Assembly (NCBI RefSeq): GCF_013179285.1
Contig: NZ_WVNW01000001.1
Coordinates: 124,001-188,000 of the forward strand
Origin: Roseobacter sp. HKCCD6576-2
Lineage (GTDB): Bacteria; Pseudomonadota; Alphaproteobacteria; Rhodobacterales; Rhodobacteraceae
Length of the DNA: 64,000 nucleotides
Direction: 5' to 3'
The notes below the pieces were generated by a model. It ran no database searches, had not been told where the DNA came from, and was given only the letters and a program-made list of their open reading frames with translations. The stretch's first letter is position 1. The number at the start of each line of letters is the position of its first letter. The position numbers and the translations under genes were made by a program. Of the stretch, positions 34,744-43,232 are shown piece by piece.

Positions 34744-35580
34744 TCAGGTGATGTTCAACCGTCGCCGACCGGTGATCGGCCCGTCTCCTGCGGTTTCGAT
34801 CCGGGCGGCGGCGTCTTTCAGCGGCTCATAAGCCACCGCCATGTGGTGGGCGTTGGCATGCAGCAACATCCGCTCATTCGCCATGATCCCCACATGGCCC
34901 TCCCAGAACACCAGATCACCGCGTTGTAACGGCTCGCCACGCTGCAGCTCCCGCCCAAGAGCGGCCTGCTGCTGATCACTGTCACGCGGACAATCGACCC
35001 CACAGGCCAAAAGCGCCACTTGCGTTAAGCCGGAACAGTCGATGCCCCATCGGCTGGTTCCACCCCAGAGATAAGGCGTGCCCAAGAACAGATCGGCGAC
35101 GCCAACCGGGTCGCCAAACCGCGCCTTGATTGGCTGAAGATGCGAGCGTGGGATGAAATGGCCGGTATGAATGCGCAGAAAATCCTCTCGCTCCGCCCGA
35201 ACCCGCACTCGGGAGCCGAAGAACACCGAGACATCCGGCGGCGATTTGAAATTCGCCTTCGGATACAGATGCGTTGCAGGGGCCACCACCCAATGTGTCG
35301 GCTCCTCCGGTTCGGTCAATGCGCCGGCTGCCATATAGCCGACATAGCCGTCGCGCTCGGCCTGGCCGAAAACGTTGCCGTCTTTGGCTTCGAGCACCAG
35401 AAACCGTTCGCCAAACACCAACTGGCTGACCCGGCCGCCTTGCGGCTTGTCCGTGATGTTGGCCATCGGCTGCTGCACCATGGTCCAGCGACCCTGAACA
35501 AACCGCTCCGCTTCAATCTTGCCCTGCAGCGATACATGGGCCACGCGCCCGTTGCTTGGGGTTGTCCGGGAATCCGTCAT
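34744..35580 (-). CDS. NlpC/P60-family cell-wall peptidase
   Basis: A 278-residue protein with SH3-like segments in the N-terminal half (GERFLVLEAKDGNVFGQ and YPKANFKS) and a C-terminal NlpC/P60 domain. The catalytic cysteine is in GIDCSGLTQVAL and a histidine in WEGHVGIM, and HANAHHMAVAYEPL follows. Such enzymes cut gamma-D-Glu-diaminopimelate bonds in peptidoglycan peptides. No signal peptide is visible, which suggests a cytoplasmic role in murein peptide recycling. It is coupled (ATGA) to the leucyl aminopeptidase gene upstream, a pairing that fits peptide recycling. Confidence 0.9.
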   Translation of the reverse strand: MTDSRTTPSNGRVAHVSLQGKIEAERFVQGRWTMVQQPMANITDKPQGGRVSQLVFGERFLVLEAKDGNVFGQAERDGYVGYMAAGALTEPEEPTHWVVAPATHLYPKANFKSPPDVSVFFGSRVRVRAEREDFLRIHTGHFIPRSHLQPIKARFGDPVGVADLFLGTPYLWGGTSRWGIDCSGLTQVALLACGVDCPRDSDQQQAALGRELQRGEPLQRGDLVFWEGHVGIMANERMLLHANAHHMAVAYEPLKDAAARIETAGDGPITGRRRLNIT

Positions 35581-36962
35581 AGGTTCAAGACCTCTGGTAG
35601 GGCTTCAAACACGCTGCGCGCGCCCTGACCGACACCACCCTTGGGGCGCCCGGGTGCCGCATTTGGTTGCCAGCCATAGATGTCGAAATGCGCATAACGC
35701 GGCGTGTCTTTCACAAAGCGGCGCAGGAACAGCGCGGCGGTGATCGAGCCCGCAAATCCGCCCTTCGGTGCATTGTCGAGATCAGCGATTCCGGGTTCGA
35801 TCATGCTCTCATAAGGCGTGTGGAAGGGCATGCGCCAAACCGGGTCGGCGACGTTACTCGCGGCCATCGCAAAGGCGGCGGCGAGTGGATCGTCATCGGT
35901 GTAAAACGGCGCAAGATCTGGCCCAACCGCCACACGCGCAGCGCCGGTCAGGGTGGCCATTGAGATCAGCAAATCTGATGGCGTCTCGCTTGCCAGCGCC
36001 AATGCATCGGCCAAGACCAAGCGGCCTTCGGCGTCGGTGTTATTGATCTCCACGGTCAGCCCATTCCGGGCCGTGAGAATATCGCCGGGCCGGAACGCGT
36101 TGCCCGCAACATTGTTCTCCACGGCGGGGATCAAGACGCGAAGCCGAAGCGGTAGAGCGGCGCTCATGATCATCTGGGCGAGGCCGAGAACCGTGGCCGC
36201 GCCGCCCATATCCTTCTTCATCAGGCCCATGGAGGCGCCGGGTTTCAGGTTCAATCCGCCGGTGTCGAAACAGACGCCTTTGCCCACGAGGGTCAGCGTT
36301 GGCCCGCTGTTCCCCCAGGTCATATCCAACAGGCGGGGCGCGCGCGTCGCGGCGCGGCCCACGGTGTGGATCAAAGGCAGATTGGCACCAATCAACGCCT
36401 CTCCCTCTGTCGCCGTTACGTCCGCGCCAAACCGGCCCGCCAGATCGCGCATCGCGGCTTCAAGGGCATCTGGCCCCATGTCTTCGGCCGGTGTGTTGAT
36501 TAGATCGCGGGTCAGAGCTTCGGCCTCGGCGATTTGCTCTAGCCTCGCGGCATTGGTCTGGGGCGGGGCAACCAAACCGGCTTTCACTTGCGGTTGGTTC
36601 CGGTATCGGTCGAAGCGATAGCACGACAGGAGATAGCCTAACCCGACCTCGTCGCCTGACACATCCTCTGGCAACGCGTCGATGCGATAGATGCCAGTCG
36701 GCAGTTGGGCGATGGTGGCACCGACAGCAAACCGTGTGCGTTTCCGCGCTTCGGGTTTGCCGAGGCCAATTAGGGCCAGTGCCGGTCGACCCGATGCATC
36801 CGCCAAACTCAAGACTTGGCCGGCTTTGGCGGCAAATCCCATATGATCAACCCAAGATCTCTGCGCTTCGGTCAGATCGGCGAAGGCATCCGGCACGTCG
36901 GCAGGGGCGATCAATCGGATCGGAATGGTATCGGTTTTGGCTTCGCTAAATCGGGCTGGCAT
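35577..36962 (-). CDS. M17 leucyl aminopeptidase family protein
   Basis: A 461-residue cytoplasmic metallo-aminopeptidase. It carries the catalytic-domain elements VGKGVCFDTGGLNLKP, MKKDMGGAA and the M17 signature NTDAEGRLVLADAL, which supply the two-metal ligands, and a C-terminal HFDIYGW. The N-terminal domain is shorter and less conserved than in E. coli PepA. It is the upstream partner of the NlpC/P60 gene. Together they could break muropeptide-derived or other peptides down to amino acids. Confidence 0.9.
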   Translation of the reverse strand: MPARFSEAKTDTIPIRLIAPADVPDAFADLTEAQRSWVDHMGFAAKAGQVLSLADASGRPALALIGLGKPEARKRTRFAVGATIAQLPTGIYRIDALPEDVSGDEVGLGYLLSCYRFDRYRNQPQVKAGLVAPPQTNAARLEQIAEAEALTRDLINTPAEDMGPDALEAAMRDLAGRFGADVTATEGEALIGANLPLIHTVGRAATRAPRLLDMTWGNSGPTLTLVGKGVCFDTGGLNLKPGASMGLMKKDMGGAATVLGLAQMIMSAALPLRLRVLIPAVENNVAGNAFRPGDILTARNGLTVEINNTDAEGRLVLADALALASETPSDLLISMATLTGAARVAVGPDLAPFYTDDDPLAAAFAMAASNVADPVWRMPFHTPYESMIEPGIADLDNAPKGGFAGSITAALFLRRFVKDTPRYAHFDIYGWQPNAAPGRPKGGVGQGARSVFEALPEVLNL

Positions 36963-37021
36963 TGGGCGCTTTCCTAAGATGTCGCCACCCTAGCGTGCCC
37001 GATCCCTGCCGCAAGCCCCCT

Positions 37022-37405
37022 TCAGCCTGAGAGGTCTTCCAGGTCCCAAATCGCCAGAATCGAGCGCTCGCCCACCCGTTGCAGCCGCGCCAAGGTTGCC
37101 GAGAGCGCGACCGCATCGCCGCTTGCCTGGGCCATTTCCACATTGCGTGCAGCCCGCGCGAGGGTCGCCATCCCAATTCTGTCGGATGCCGCAATCAGGT
37201 GACGAACCGGCTGGCCTAACCCGTGCGGATGCTGGCCTTGGTCAAGGTTTTCGACGTCCTGAAGAAGCTTGCCGATAACGCCAAGCGCGTCGGCGACCTC
37301 TGACTCAGCGCGTACTTCGCCCAACTCGGTGCATAGCTTCTCAAGCTGGTCCGGATTGAACCGCGCAGGTTCATCCAACCGCAAAATGGCCACGGGTGGC
37401 TTCAT
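37022..37405 (-). CDS. unknown helical protein, possibly HPt-like
   Basis: A 127-residue protein with no signal peptide. The sequence is largely helical and starts MKPPVAILRLDEPARFNPDQLEKL. The segment LARAARNVEMAQASGDAVALSATLARL looks like paired helices of a phosphotransfer-like four-helix bundle, but the typical HxxKG motif is absent, so I do not call it HPt. It lies 59 bp from the aminopeptidase gene on the same strand and is divergent from the carbonic anhydrase gene. Function unknown. Confidence 0.65.
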   Translation of the reverse strand: MKPPVAILRLDEPARFNPDQLEKLCTELGEVRAESEVADALGVIGKLLQDVENLDQGQHPHGLGQPVRHLIAASDRIGMATLARAARNVEMAQASGDAVALSATLARLQRVGERSILAIWDLEDLSG

Positions 37406-37546
37406 TTCTCACTCCACTTCTTCCCCAACGGCGTAGGGCACCCGCATCCATTCTGCCAAAGAAACGCCTTCGGTGCAGTTGAAAAACATCTCGAAATTAC
37501 ACCGAATCCGCGCTACTCCGTTAAGCCCACGCTGGAAAGGTCCGCA

Positions 37547-38197
37547 ATGCATCGTGTCAAGGCTTTGCCCTCCTATCTGATGAGCCGCTACAAAGGCTGG
37601 AAAGCGACGACATTTGTCGAAAATCGCGCTTGGTTTCGGCGTTTGGCGGTGGAGGGGCAGCGTCCTCGGGCCATGGCCATTGCCTGCTGTGACAGCCGCG
37701 TGGCGGTCACGTCGGTCTTTGGGCAAGAGATTGGCGAGATATTCGTTCATCGCAACATCGCCAATTTGGTGCCGCCCTACACGCCCGATGGGGAGCATCA
37801 TGGCACCGCCGCAGCCATTGAATATGCCGTTAAGGTGCTGAAAGTTGCGCATATTCTGGTGCTGGGTCATTCCAATTGCGGTGGTGTGCGGGGCTGCATT
37901 GATATGTGCTCGGGCGCCGCGCCCGAGTTGGAGGCGCAGGAAAGCTTCATCGGCCGGTGGCTCGATGTGCTCAAAGTCGGGTATGACCGGGTGAGCGACA
38001 TCGAAAACCCCGAGATGCGGCAGACGGCGCTGGAAAAAGAGGGCATTCAAGTTTCCCTTGAGAACCTCATGACTTACCCATTTGTGATGGAGGCTGTCGA
38101 TCGCGAGGAACTGACCCTTCATGGCGTCTGGGCAGAACTGGCCGAAGGCGATCTAGAGATGTTTGACGGATCTGTACGCCGATTTGTAAAGAGTTAG
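37547..38197 (+). CDS. beta-class carbonic anhydrase
   Basis: A 216-residue zinc enzyme that interconverts CO2 and bicarbonate. The zinc ligands are visible: cysteine and the Asp-Arg dyad in ACCDSRVAV, and His and Cys in LGHSNCGGVRG. VHRNIANLVPPY is another family motif. No signal peptide is seen. It is followed on the same strand by an SbtA-type bicarbonate permease and a PII-like SbtB gene, so it probably handles imported bicarbonate. The frame starts cleanly at ATG 37547. Confidence 0.94.
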   Translation: MHRVKALPSYLMSRYKGWKATTFVENRAWFRRLAVEGQRPRAMAIACCDSRVAVTSVFGQEIGEIFVHRNIANLVPPYTPDGEHHGTAAAIEYAVKVLKVAHILVLGHSNCGGVRGCIDMCSGAAPELEAQESFIGRWLDVLKVGYDRVSDIENPEMRQTALEKEGIQVSLENLMTYPFVMEAVDREELTLHGVWAELAEGDLEMFDGSVRRFVKS

Positions 38198-38258
38198 GCC
38201 CCTTTACCTCTGTCGGGGCAGAGACTATCCCCGCGTAAACCTTGGCACAGGCGGGGCT

Positions 38259-39242
38259 ATGGACGGAATACTGGCACTTGCGGCGGACAATCTGATTTCG
38301 CCGATCATCCTCTTCTTCGCACTGGGTCTTGCGGCGGCCTTTGCCCGGTCTGATCTGTCGGTCCCCGAAGCGGTGGCCAAGGGGATGTCGCTCTATCTGC
38401 TCTTTGCGATCGGCTTCAAAGGCGGCGCGAGTGTGGCCGCCCACGGGCTGGACCTGACATTGGTCATGTCGCTTGTTGCGGGCGGGGTTCTGTCCTTCAT
38501 CATCCCCTTTGTCGCCTTCGCGCTCTTGCGGGCGATGACGGGTCTGAGTGTTGTCGATGCAGCGGCCGTTGCGGGCCATTACGGGTCGATCTCGATTGTG
38601 ACCTTTGTCGCGGCAACCTCGGTCATCACCAGCGCGGGCATCGTAAGCGAAGGCTATATGGTGGCTGTTGCCGCGATGATGGAGGCGCCCGCGATCCTCT
38701 CGGCCCTTTGGTTAATCGCGCGGTTCGGATCAGCCGGGCAAGGTGGGATGGAGCCGGGGTTGATCCGGGAAATCTTGCTCAACGGGTCAATTGTTCTCTT
38801 GGTTGGCTCGTTCCTCATCGGTTGGATCACCGGCCAAGAGGGGCTCGACATGATCTCAAGCTTCATCGTTGCGCCGTTCCAAGGCGTGCTCTGCCTGTTT
38901 CTGCTCGATATGGGGCTGGTCGCGGGCCGAGGCCTTCGTCAGGCGCGCGGCGTTCTTCGCCCGCCATTGTTCCTGTTCGGCGTGATCATGCCACTTGTTG
39001 GCAGCCTGTTTGGTTTGGCCGCGGGCATGCTGCTTGGCCTCTCGACCGGCGGGGTTGCGCTCTTCATGACGCTTTCGGCATCCGCTTCTTACATCGCTGT
39101 CCCCGCGGCGATGCGTGTGGCGCTGCCGGAAGCGAACCCGTCGGTCTATCTGACCCTCTCCCTTGGGGTTACCTTTCCCTTTAACCTGACGCTTGGCATT
39201 CCGATCTATCTCGCGATCGCCCGTGCCGTCACCGGAGGCTAG
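38259..39242 (+). CDS. sbtA: SbtA-type sodium-dependent bicarbonate permease
   Basis: A 327-residue membrane protein with about ten hydrophobic segments. It matches the SbtA family (formerly DUF897): DNLISPIILFFALG near the start, YLLFAIGFKGG, the AGHYGSISIVTF element and MMEAPAILSALWL, with a second inverted-repeat half showing GVALFMTLSASASYIAVPAAMR. SbtA imports bicarbonate with sodium in cyanobacteria, and homologues occur in many heterotrophs. The carbonic anhydrase gene upstream and the SbtB-like gene downstream support this. Confidence 0.9.
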   Translation: MDGILALAADNLISPIILFFALGLAAAFARSDLSVPEAVAKGMSLYLLFAIGFKGGASVAAHGLDLTLVMSLVAGGVLSFIIPFVAFALLRAMTGLSVVDAAAVAGHYGSISIVTFVAATSVITSAGIVSEGYMVAVAAMMEAPAILSALWLIARFGSAGQGGMEPGLIREILLNGSIVLLVGSFLIGWITGQEGLDMISSFIVAPFQGVLCLFLLDMGLVAGRGLRQARGVLRPPLFLFGVIMPLVGSLFGLAAGMLLGLSTGGVALFMTLSASASYIAVPAAMRVALPEANPSVYLTLSLGVTFPFNLTLGIPIYLAIARAVTGG

Positions 39243-39246
39243 CTCC

Positions 39247-39558
39247 ATGCAAACTCATCAGGCGAAACGTGTTGAAATCACAATTGAATCTGTGATGGAG
39301 AGCCGGTTATCCGCCGCGCTGATCGAGGCGGGCGTCACGGGGTTTACAGTGCTGCCCGTTTTGGGCGGCTCAGGCCGGTCGGGCCGTTGGAGCCGCGAGG
39401 GCCAAGTCAGCCGCGCCGGCGGAATGGTCAGTGTCGTGTGCATCATCCGGCCCGAGACGTTGGACGCCCTCCTCGACGCCGCCTTTAGTGTCGTGGATCG
39501 GCATATCGGGGTGGTGAGCGTGGTCGATTGCCAGGTCCTGCGCGCCGAGCGTTTCTAG
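39247..39558 (+). CDS. sbtB: SbtB-like PII-superfamily regulator
   Basis: A 103-residue PII-fold protein (beta-alpha-beta repeats). The KRVEITIESVMESRLSAALIEAG start and the LPVLGGSGRSGRWSREGQVSRAG T-loop region resemble SbtB. The C-terminal cysteine-containing R-loop of some SbtB proteins is absent. SbtB binds adenyl nucleotides (cAMP, AMP, ADP) and controls SbtA. The ATG at 39247 lies 4 bp after sbtA; an earlier in-frame ATG lies within sbtA. Confidence 0.85.
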   Translation: MQTHQAKRVEITIESVMESRLSAALIEAGVTGFTVLPVLGGSGRSGRWSREGQVSRAGGMVSVVCIIRPETLDALLDAAFSVVDRHIGVVSVVDCQVLRAERF

Positions 39559-39611
39559 ACCCCGTCCTGTCGTGCTATTCTGAACGCCGAACGCGGCATG
39601 GAGGGAGCATC

Positions 39612-40145
39612 ATGCGCCTTATTCGAAATCTGTTCATTGGTCTTATCGGGTTGGTCCTTTTGCTGGCAGCGGGGGCTTATCTGCTGCCGCGCAATGTCAT
39701 TGTCGAACGTGAGATCACCATCGATGCCCCGCCAAGTGCGGTGTTTCCCCTGATCAACTCTTTGCAGAGGGGGGAGGAGTGGTCGCCGTGGTTGGAGCGC
39801 GATCCAGAGGTCCAAATATCGCATACCGGCCCCGCCGCAGGTGTGGGCGCCACGATGGAGTGGGCCTCGGATGAGCCGAGCGTTGGCAATGGCCGACAAG
39901 AGATCATTGAAAGCGTTGCTGATACGCGCGTCGCCACCGCGCTTGATTTCGGTGATATGGGCACGGCTGAGGCCTGGTTCGACCTCGTCCCCAATGGCGG
40001 CGGGACCTCTGTCACGTGGGGGTTGAATGCAGATATGGGGATGAACCCCATGGGCCGTTGGATGGGTCTGATGATGGACGGCATGGTTGGCGCGGATTAC
40101 GAGCAGGGCTTGGCCAATCTGAAAGCCCTGGTCGAAGCCGGGTAG
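39612..40145 (+). CDS. SRPBCC (polyketide cyclase/START-like) protein
   Basis: A 177-residue protein: an N-terminal membrane anchor (LFIGLIGLVLLLAAGAYLL), then a SRPBCC ligand-binding fold starting EREITIDAPPSAVFPLINSLQRGEEWSPW, with a long cavity helix at the C-terminus (EQGLANLKALV). Proteins like this bind hydrophobic ligands. The ATG at 39612 follows a GGAGG-like purine stretch (ggagggagc). It is downstream of sbtB by 53 bp and convergent with the DUF4139 gene, with one base between their ends. Confidence 0.82.
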   Translation: MRLIRNLFIGLIGLVLLLAAGAYLLPRNVIVEREITIDAPPSAVFPLINSLQRGEEWSPWLERDPEVQISHTGPAAGVGATMEWASDEPSVGNGRQEIIESVADTRVATALDFGDMGTAEAWFDLVPNGGGTSVTWGLNADMGMNPMGRWMGLMMDGMVGADYEQGLANLKALVEAG

Positions 40146-40146
40146 C

Positions 40147-41799
40147 TTACGGTCGCCAGGTCAGGATTTGGCCGTCGGGCCAATCCAGGCTGACCTCCAT
40201 CTCGATCTCTTGGGTTTCACCAGGCTGAAGGGTGATGTCCCAGGCCATGACGCCGCGCAGGTCGTCATAGTCTTCTTTTGTCGGGGCCAAACTAAGCGTG
40301 ACCTCGACGTCTAAATCCTCTTGCTCGGCAAACGGCGTGGCATAAAGCACGTGCACCTCTTCGACCTGGTCCGAGGTGTTTTCGACCGAGAAGCGAATGC
40401 GGCGGTCTTGGGTGTTGGATTGCACGAAAACGCCCCGGTCCCCTTCGTCCAGAGACAAGTCCTGCCACTCAAGTCGGATATGATCGACCGGACCAAACGC
40501 AAACTCTTCCGTTGCGCCAGCGGGGATCATCTCGACATACCCCTCCGCAATCGGGCCGCCGTCGCGAAAGAATATCACCTCGCCGGGCAAGATCGGCTCA
40601 CCGCTGTCGTTCTCGATCTCCGCCATCAGAAACGCGGTATCGTCTTGGCGCGGCACCGCCCGCTTTGCCAACTCCGCGTCAAAATCCAACCCATCGAGCG
40701 GCAGCAATGTCTCACCGGACGTGCCGATGGAGACCGGGCGGTTGTAGCTGTAGCTGACGTTCAGACCCAGCATTGCGAAGTCGACCGTATCCTCCGCAAT
40801 GATGACCGGTTCCATGAGAGTTTGGGTGAGGCCCGAAAGCGCTTCGGATTCCTCCGTCACGCTACGCAGCGTCGGGCTGGGCGCGGGCGGACGCGGCTCT
40901 TCAATCCGTGCCGGGCGCGGATAAAGGCGGCTTGGTTCGTGGGCGCGAAACGGGTCGGCGGCAGAGAAGGTCACTGCCACATCGCGCCAAAGCTCAACAG
41001 TTCCGACACCAAATGCAATGAAGCGATCGATCGACAGGGCACCGCTGTCACTATCCAGATGCATCTCATAGACAAGCGACCACCCGACGTCGCCCATGAG
41101 ATGCTCCAGGACAAAATCCACCTCGGTTTCGGCGGTCGCGATCACCTCAACGGCCAGACCATTGACCATGGTTCCGAACGGCCGGAGTGCTGATAGCGCT
41201 TGTTGAGCTGCATTAAGCTCGATCTGATGGTCTTCAAGCGCATCGGTCAGCTCGCGACGGGCGATCTGCGCGGCCTGGAGCGCTTCGGCGACTCGGACCG
41301 TTTCGGTCCCAATCGCACCGATTTGCGCCGTCAGATCACTCAAATCATCGGGCAAGTCCGCCCCGTCTTCACCCCCCCGCGCGAGGGCTTCCAGATAGGC
41401 CAGTTGCAGCGTTGCCGCGCGGATCGTGGCATCGGCCAGGGCGATCCGGTCTTGTGCCGCTTGAACCGCGTCTTCAGCCGCCTCAACAGCGGCGCGCGCC
41501 GCTGCCTGTTCGGCTGTATCCAGCGCGCCTTCGGAGATTTGAATGCCCCGCACCAGGCTTGGCGGCCCGAAAATGACATCCGCGTCGGATGAGAAGTGAG
41601 GAACCTCGGCATTGAGGGCGTCTGGCAGGGCGACAATCAACCGATGTGTCCCGGCCGGCACGGTCACAGATGCCACACGATTAACCTCCGCAATGCCCAT
41701 ATAAACCGTCGCTTCGGCGATATCTGCGCGGGTGATGATATCGTCGGCATGGGCGGCGCTGGCCACGAGCAGGGCCAAGACGGAAACGGAAAAACGCAT
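40147..41799 (-). CDS. DUF4139 (mucoidy-inhibitor A-like) exported protein
   Basis: A 550-residue protein with a Sec signal peptide (MRFSVSVLALLVASAAHA). It has an N-terminal DUF4140-like beta region, an alanine-rich helical coiled-coil (about 95-200, with QAAARAAVEAAEDAVQAAQ) and a C-terminal DUF4139 beta domain containing SYSYNRPV and GEVIFFRDG. It resembles MuiA-type proteins of unknown mechanism. ATG 41799 has GGAGG about 9 bases upstream; the longer frame to 41859 lacks a signal sequence. Confidence 0.85.
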   Translation of the reverse strand: MRFSVSVLALLVASAAHADDIITRADIAEATVYMGIAEVNRVASVTVPAGTHRLIVALPDALNAEVPHFSSDADVIFGPPSLVRGIQISEGALDTAEQAAARAAVEAAEDAVQAAQDRIALADATIRAATLQLAYLEALARGGEDGADLPDDLSDLTAQIGAIGTETVRVAEALQAAQIARRELTDALEDHQIELNAAQQALSALRPFGTMVNGLAVEVIATAETEVDFVLEHLMGDVGWSLVYEMHLDSDSGALSIDRFIAFGVGTVELWRDVAVTFSAADPFRAHEPSRLYPRPARIEEPRPPAPSPTLRSVTEESEALSGLTQTLMEPVIIAEDTVDFAMLGLNVSYSYNRPVSIGTSGETLLPLDGLDFDAELAKRAVPRQDDTAFLMAEIENDSGEPILPGEVIFFRDGGPIAEGYVEMIPAGATEEFAFGPVDHIRLEWQDLSLDEGDRGVFVQSNTQDRRIRFSVENTSDQVEEVHVLYATPFAEQEDLDVEVTLSLAPTKEDYDDLRGVMAWDITLQPGETQEIEMEVSLDWPDGQILTWRP

Positions 41800-41874
41800 G
41801 GGGGAAACCTCCGGGGCTGAAATTGCCCGAAGCTTCCCCCGTCCGCGCCGGTTATTCAATAACCGGCGTAGATC

Positions 41875-42897
41875 TCAGCCTTTTTTCAGCGCGCGCTTGC
41901 CAAGCGTCTCGGCGATCTGCACCGCGTTCAAGGCTGCGCCCTTGCGTAGATTGTCAGATACGCACCAGAGGTTCAGACCGTTATCAATGGTAGAATCCTG
42001 GCGGATACGGCTGATGAAGGTCGCGTAGTCGCCGACGCATTCCACCGGCGTCGTGTAACCGCCATCTTCGCGCTTATCGACCACCATGATCCCCGGGCTT
42101 TCCCGCAAGATATCGCGCGCTTCATCTTCGTCGAGGAAGTCTTCGAACTCGATATTCACCGCTTCGGAATGCCCGACGAACACCGGAACGCGAACGCAAG
42201 TTGCCGTGACCTTGATCTTCGGATCAACGATCTTCTTGGTCTCCGCGACCATCTTCCATTCTTCTTTGGTCTCGCCGCTATCCATGAACTTGTCGATATG
42301 CGGGATCACGTTGAAGGCGATCTGTTTGGTGAACTGATCGGGGTCTTTTTCCTGACCCGGGACATACATGCCCTTGGTCTGATCCCAGAGCTCATCCATG
42401 CCGCCTTTGCCCGCGCCCGAGACCGATTGATAGGTCGAGACCACCACGCGTTTGATCGTTGCGCGGTCATGCAGCGGCTTCAGCGCGACGACCATCTGCG
42501 CCGTCGAGCAATTCGGGTTCGCGATGATATTTTTCTTGGCATAGCCATCCACCGCCTCGGGATTTACCTCCGGCACGACCAGCGGCACGTCCGGGTCATA
42601 GCGGTAGAGCGAGGAGTTATCGATCACCACGCAGCCGGCCTTGGCGGCCCTGGGCGCGTAGGTTTTCGTCGCATCGGAGCCGATCGCGAACAGCGCGATA
42701 TCCCATCCGGTGAAATCGAACGTATCCAGATCCTTTGTGGTCAGGGTTTCGTCGCCAAAGCTGCATTCGGTGCCGAGAGATTTGCGCGATGCCAAGACCG
42801 CGATCTCATCGACCGGAAACTGGCGCTCGGCCAGGATGTTCAGCATTTCGCGGCCCACATTGCCCGTGGCGCCCGCGATAACGACTCTATAGCCCAT
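41875..42897 (-). CDS. asd: aspartate-semialdehyde dehydrogenase
   Basis: A 340-residue NADP-dependent enzyme making aspartate semialdehyde for lysine, threonine and methionine synthesis. The dinucleotide motif is GATGNVGREML. The catalytic cysteine is in IANPNCSTAQMV, and the substrate-binding arginine is probably in TCVRVPVFVGHSE. TYQSVSGAGK is another family signature. It is transcribed toward the DUF4139 gene, separated by about 75 bp. Confidence 0.96.
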   Translation of the reverse strand: MGYRVVIAGATGNVGREMLNILAERQFPVDEIAVLASRKSLGTECSFGDETLTTKDLDTFDFTGWDIALFAIGSDATKTYAPRAAKAGCVVIDNSSLYRYDPDVPLVVPEVNPEAVDGYAKKNIIANPNCSTAQMVVALKPLHDRATIKRVVVSTYQSVSGAGKGGMDELWDQTKGMYVPGQEKDPDQFTKQIAFNVIPHIDKFMDSGETKEEWKMVAETKKIVDPKIKVTATCVRVPVFVGHSEAVNIEFEDFLDEDEARDILRESPGIMVVDKREDGGYTTPVECVGDYATFISRIRQDSTIDNGLNLWCVSDNLRKGAALNAVQIAETLGKRALKKG

Positions 42898-43232
42898 TTT
42901 TCCTTATCCTTTAGGTGTGGATGCGCGGCACATAATGGATGCAGGTCGAAAGGAAAAGCCCTCGCACGGCTTGACTTATACACTGCGAAGCGACATGTGC
43001 CTTTTCAAGCATTCTGCGCTGCCGCGTGAGCAGCCGCGCGCCTTGATCGCGCTACAGGATGAAGATTCCCAACAGTCCCCATCACGCAGGGTCTGACGAT
43101 TTGGCCGGTTTGCGCGGGATTAGCCCGCGTAGATTAGCGTCAGGTCGCACCCTTCGCCGCCGCGCTTCGTCGCGGCCCCGACTCATGTTATCGCGCGGGC
43201 GCCGATGTGGCTCCGCGCCAGAAAGGTACACT
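42898..43232. other. 335-bp non-coding region between asd and helicase gene
   Basis: I see no credible gene here. It holds the divergent promoters for asd and the DEAD-box helicase and probably a long helicase leader. A candidate -35 (TTGACT) lies near 42980, and a hairpin is formed by CGCGGG and CCCGCG near 43117-43133. Long structured leaders are common for RNA-helicase genes, which are often regulated by cold or by their own product; that is inference here. Confidence 0.4.

Noticed and set aside
37022-37405. Histidine phosphotransfer (HPt) protein
   Set aside because: Helical appearance only; the HxxKG motif that carries the phospho-histidine is missing.
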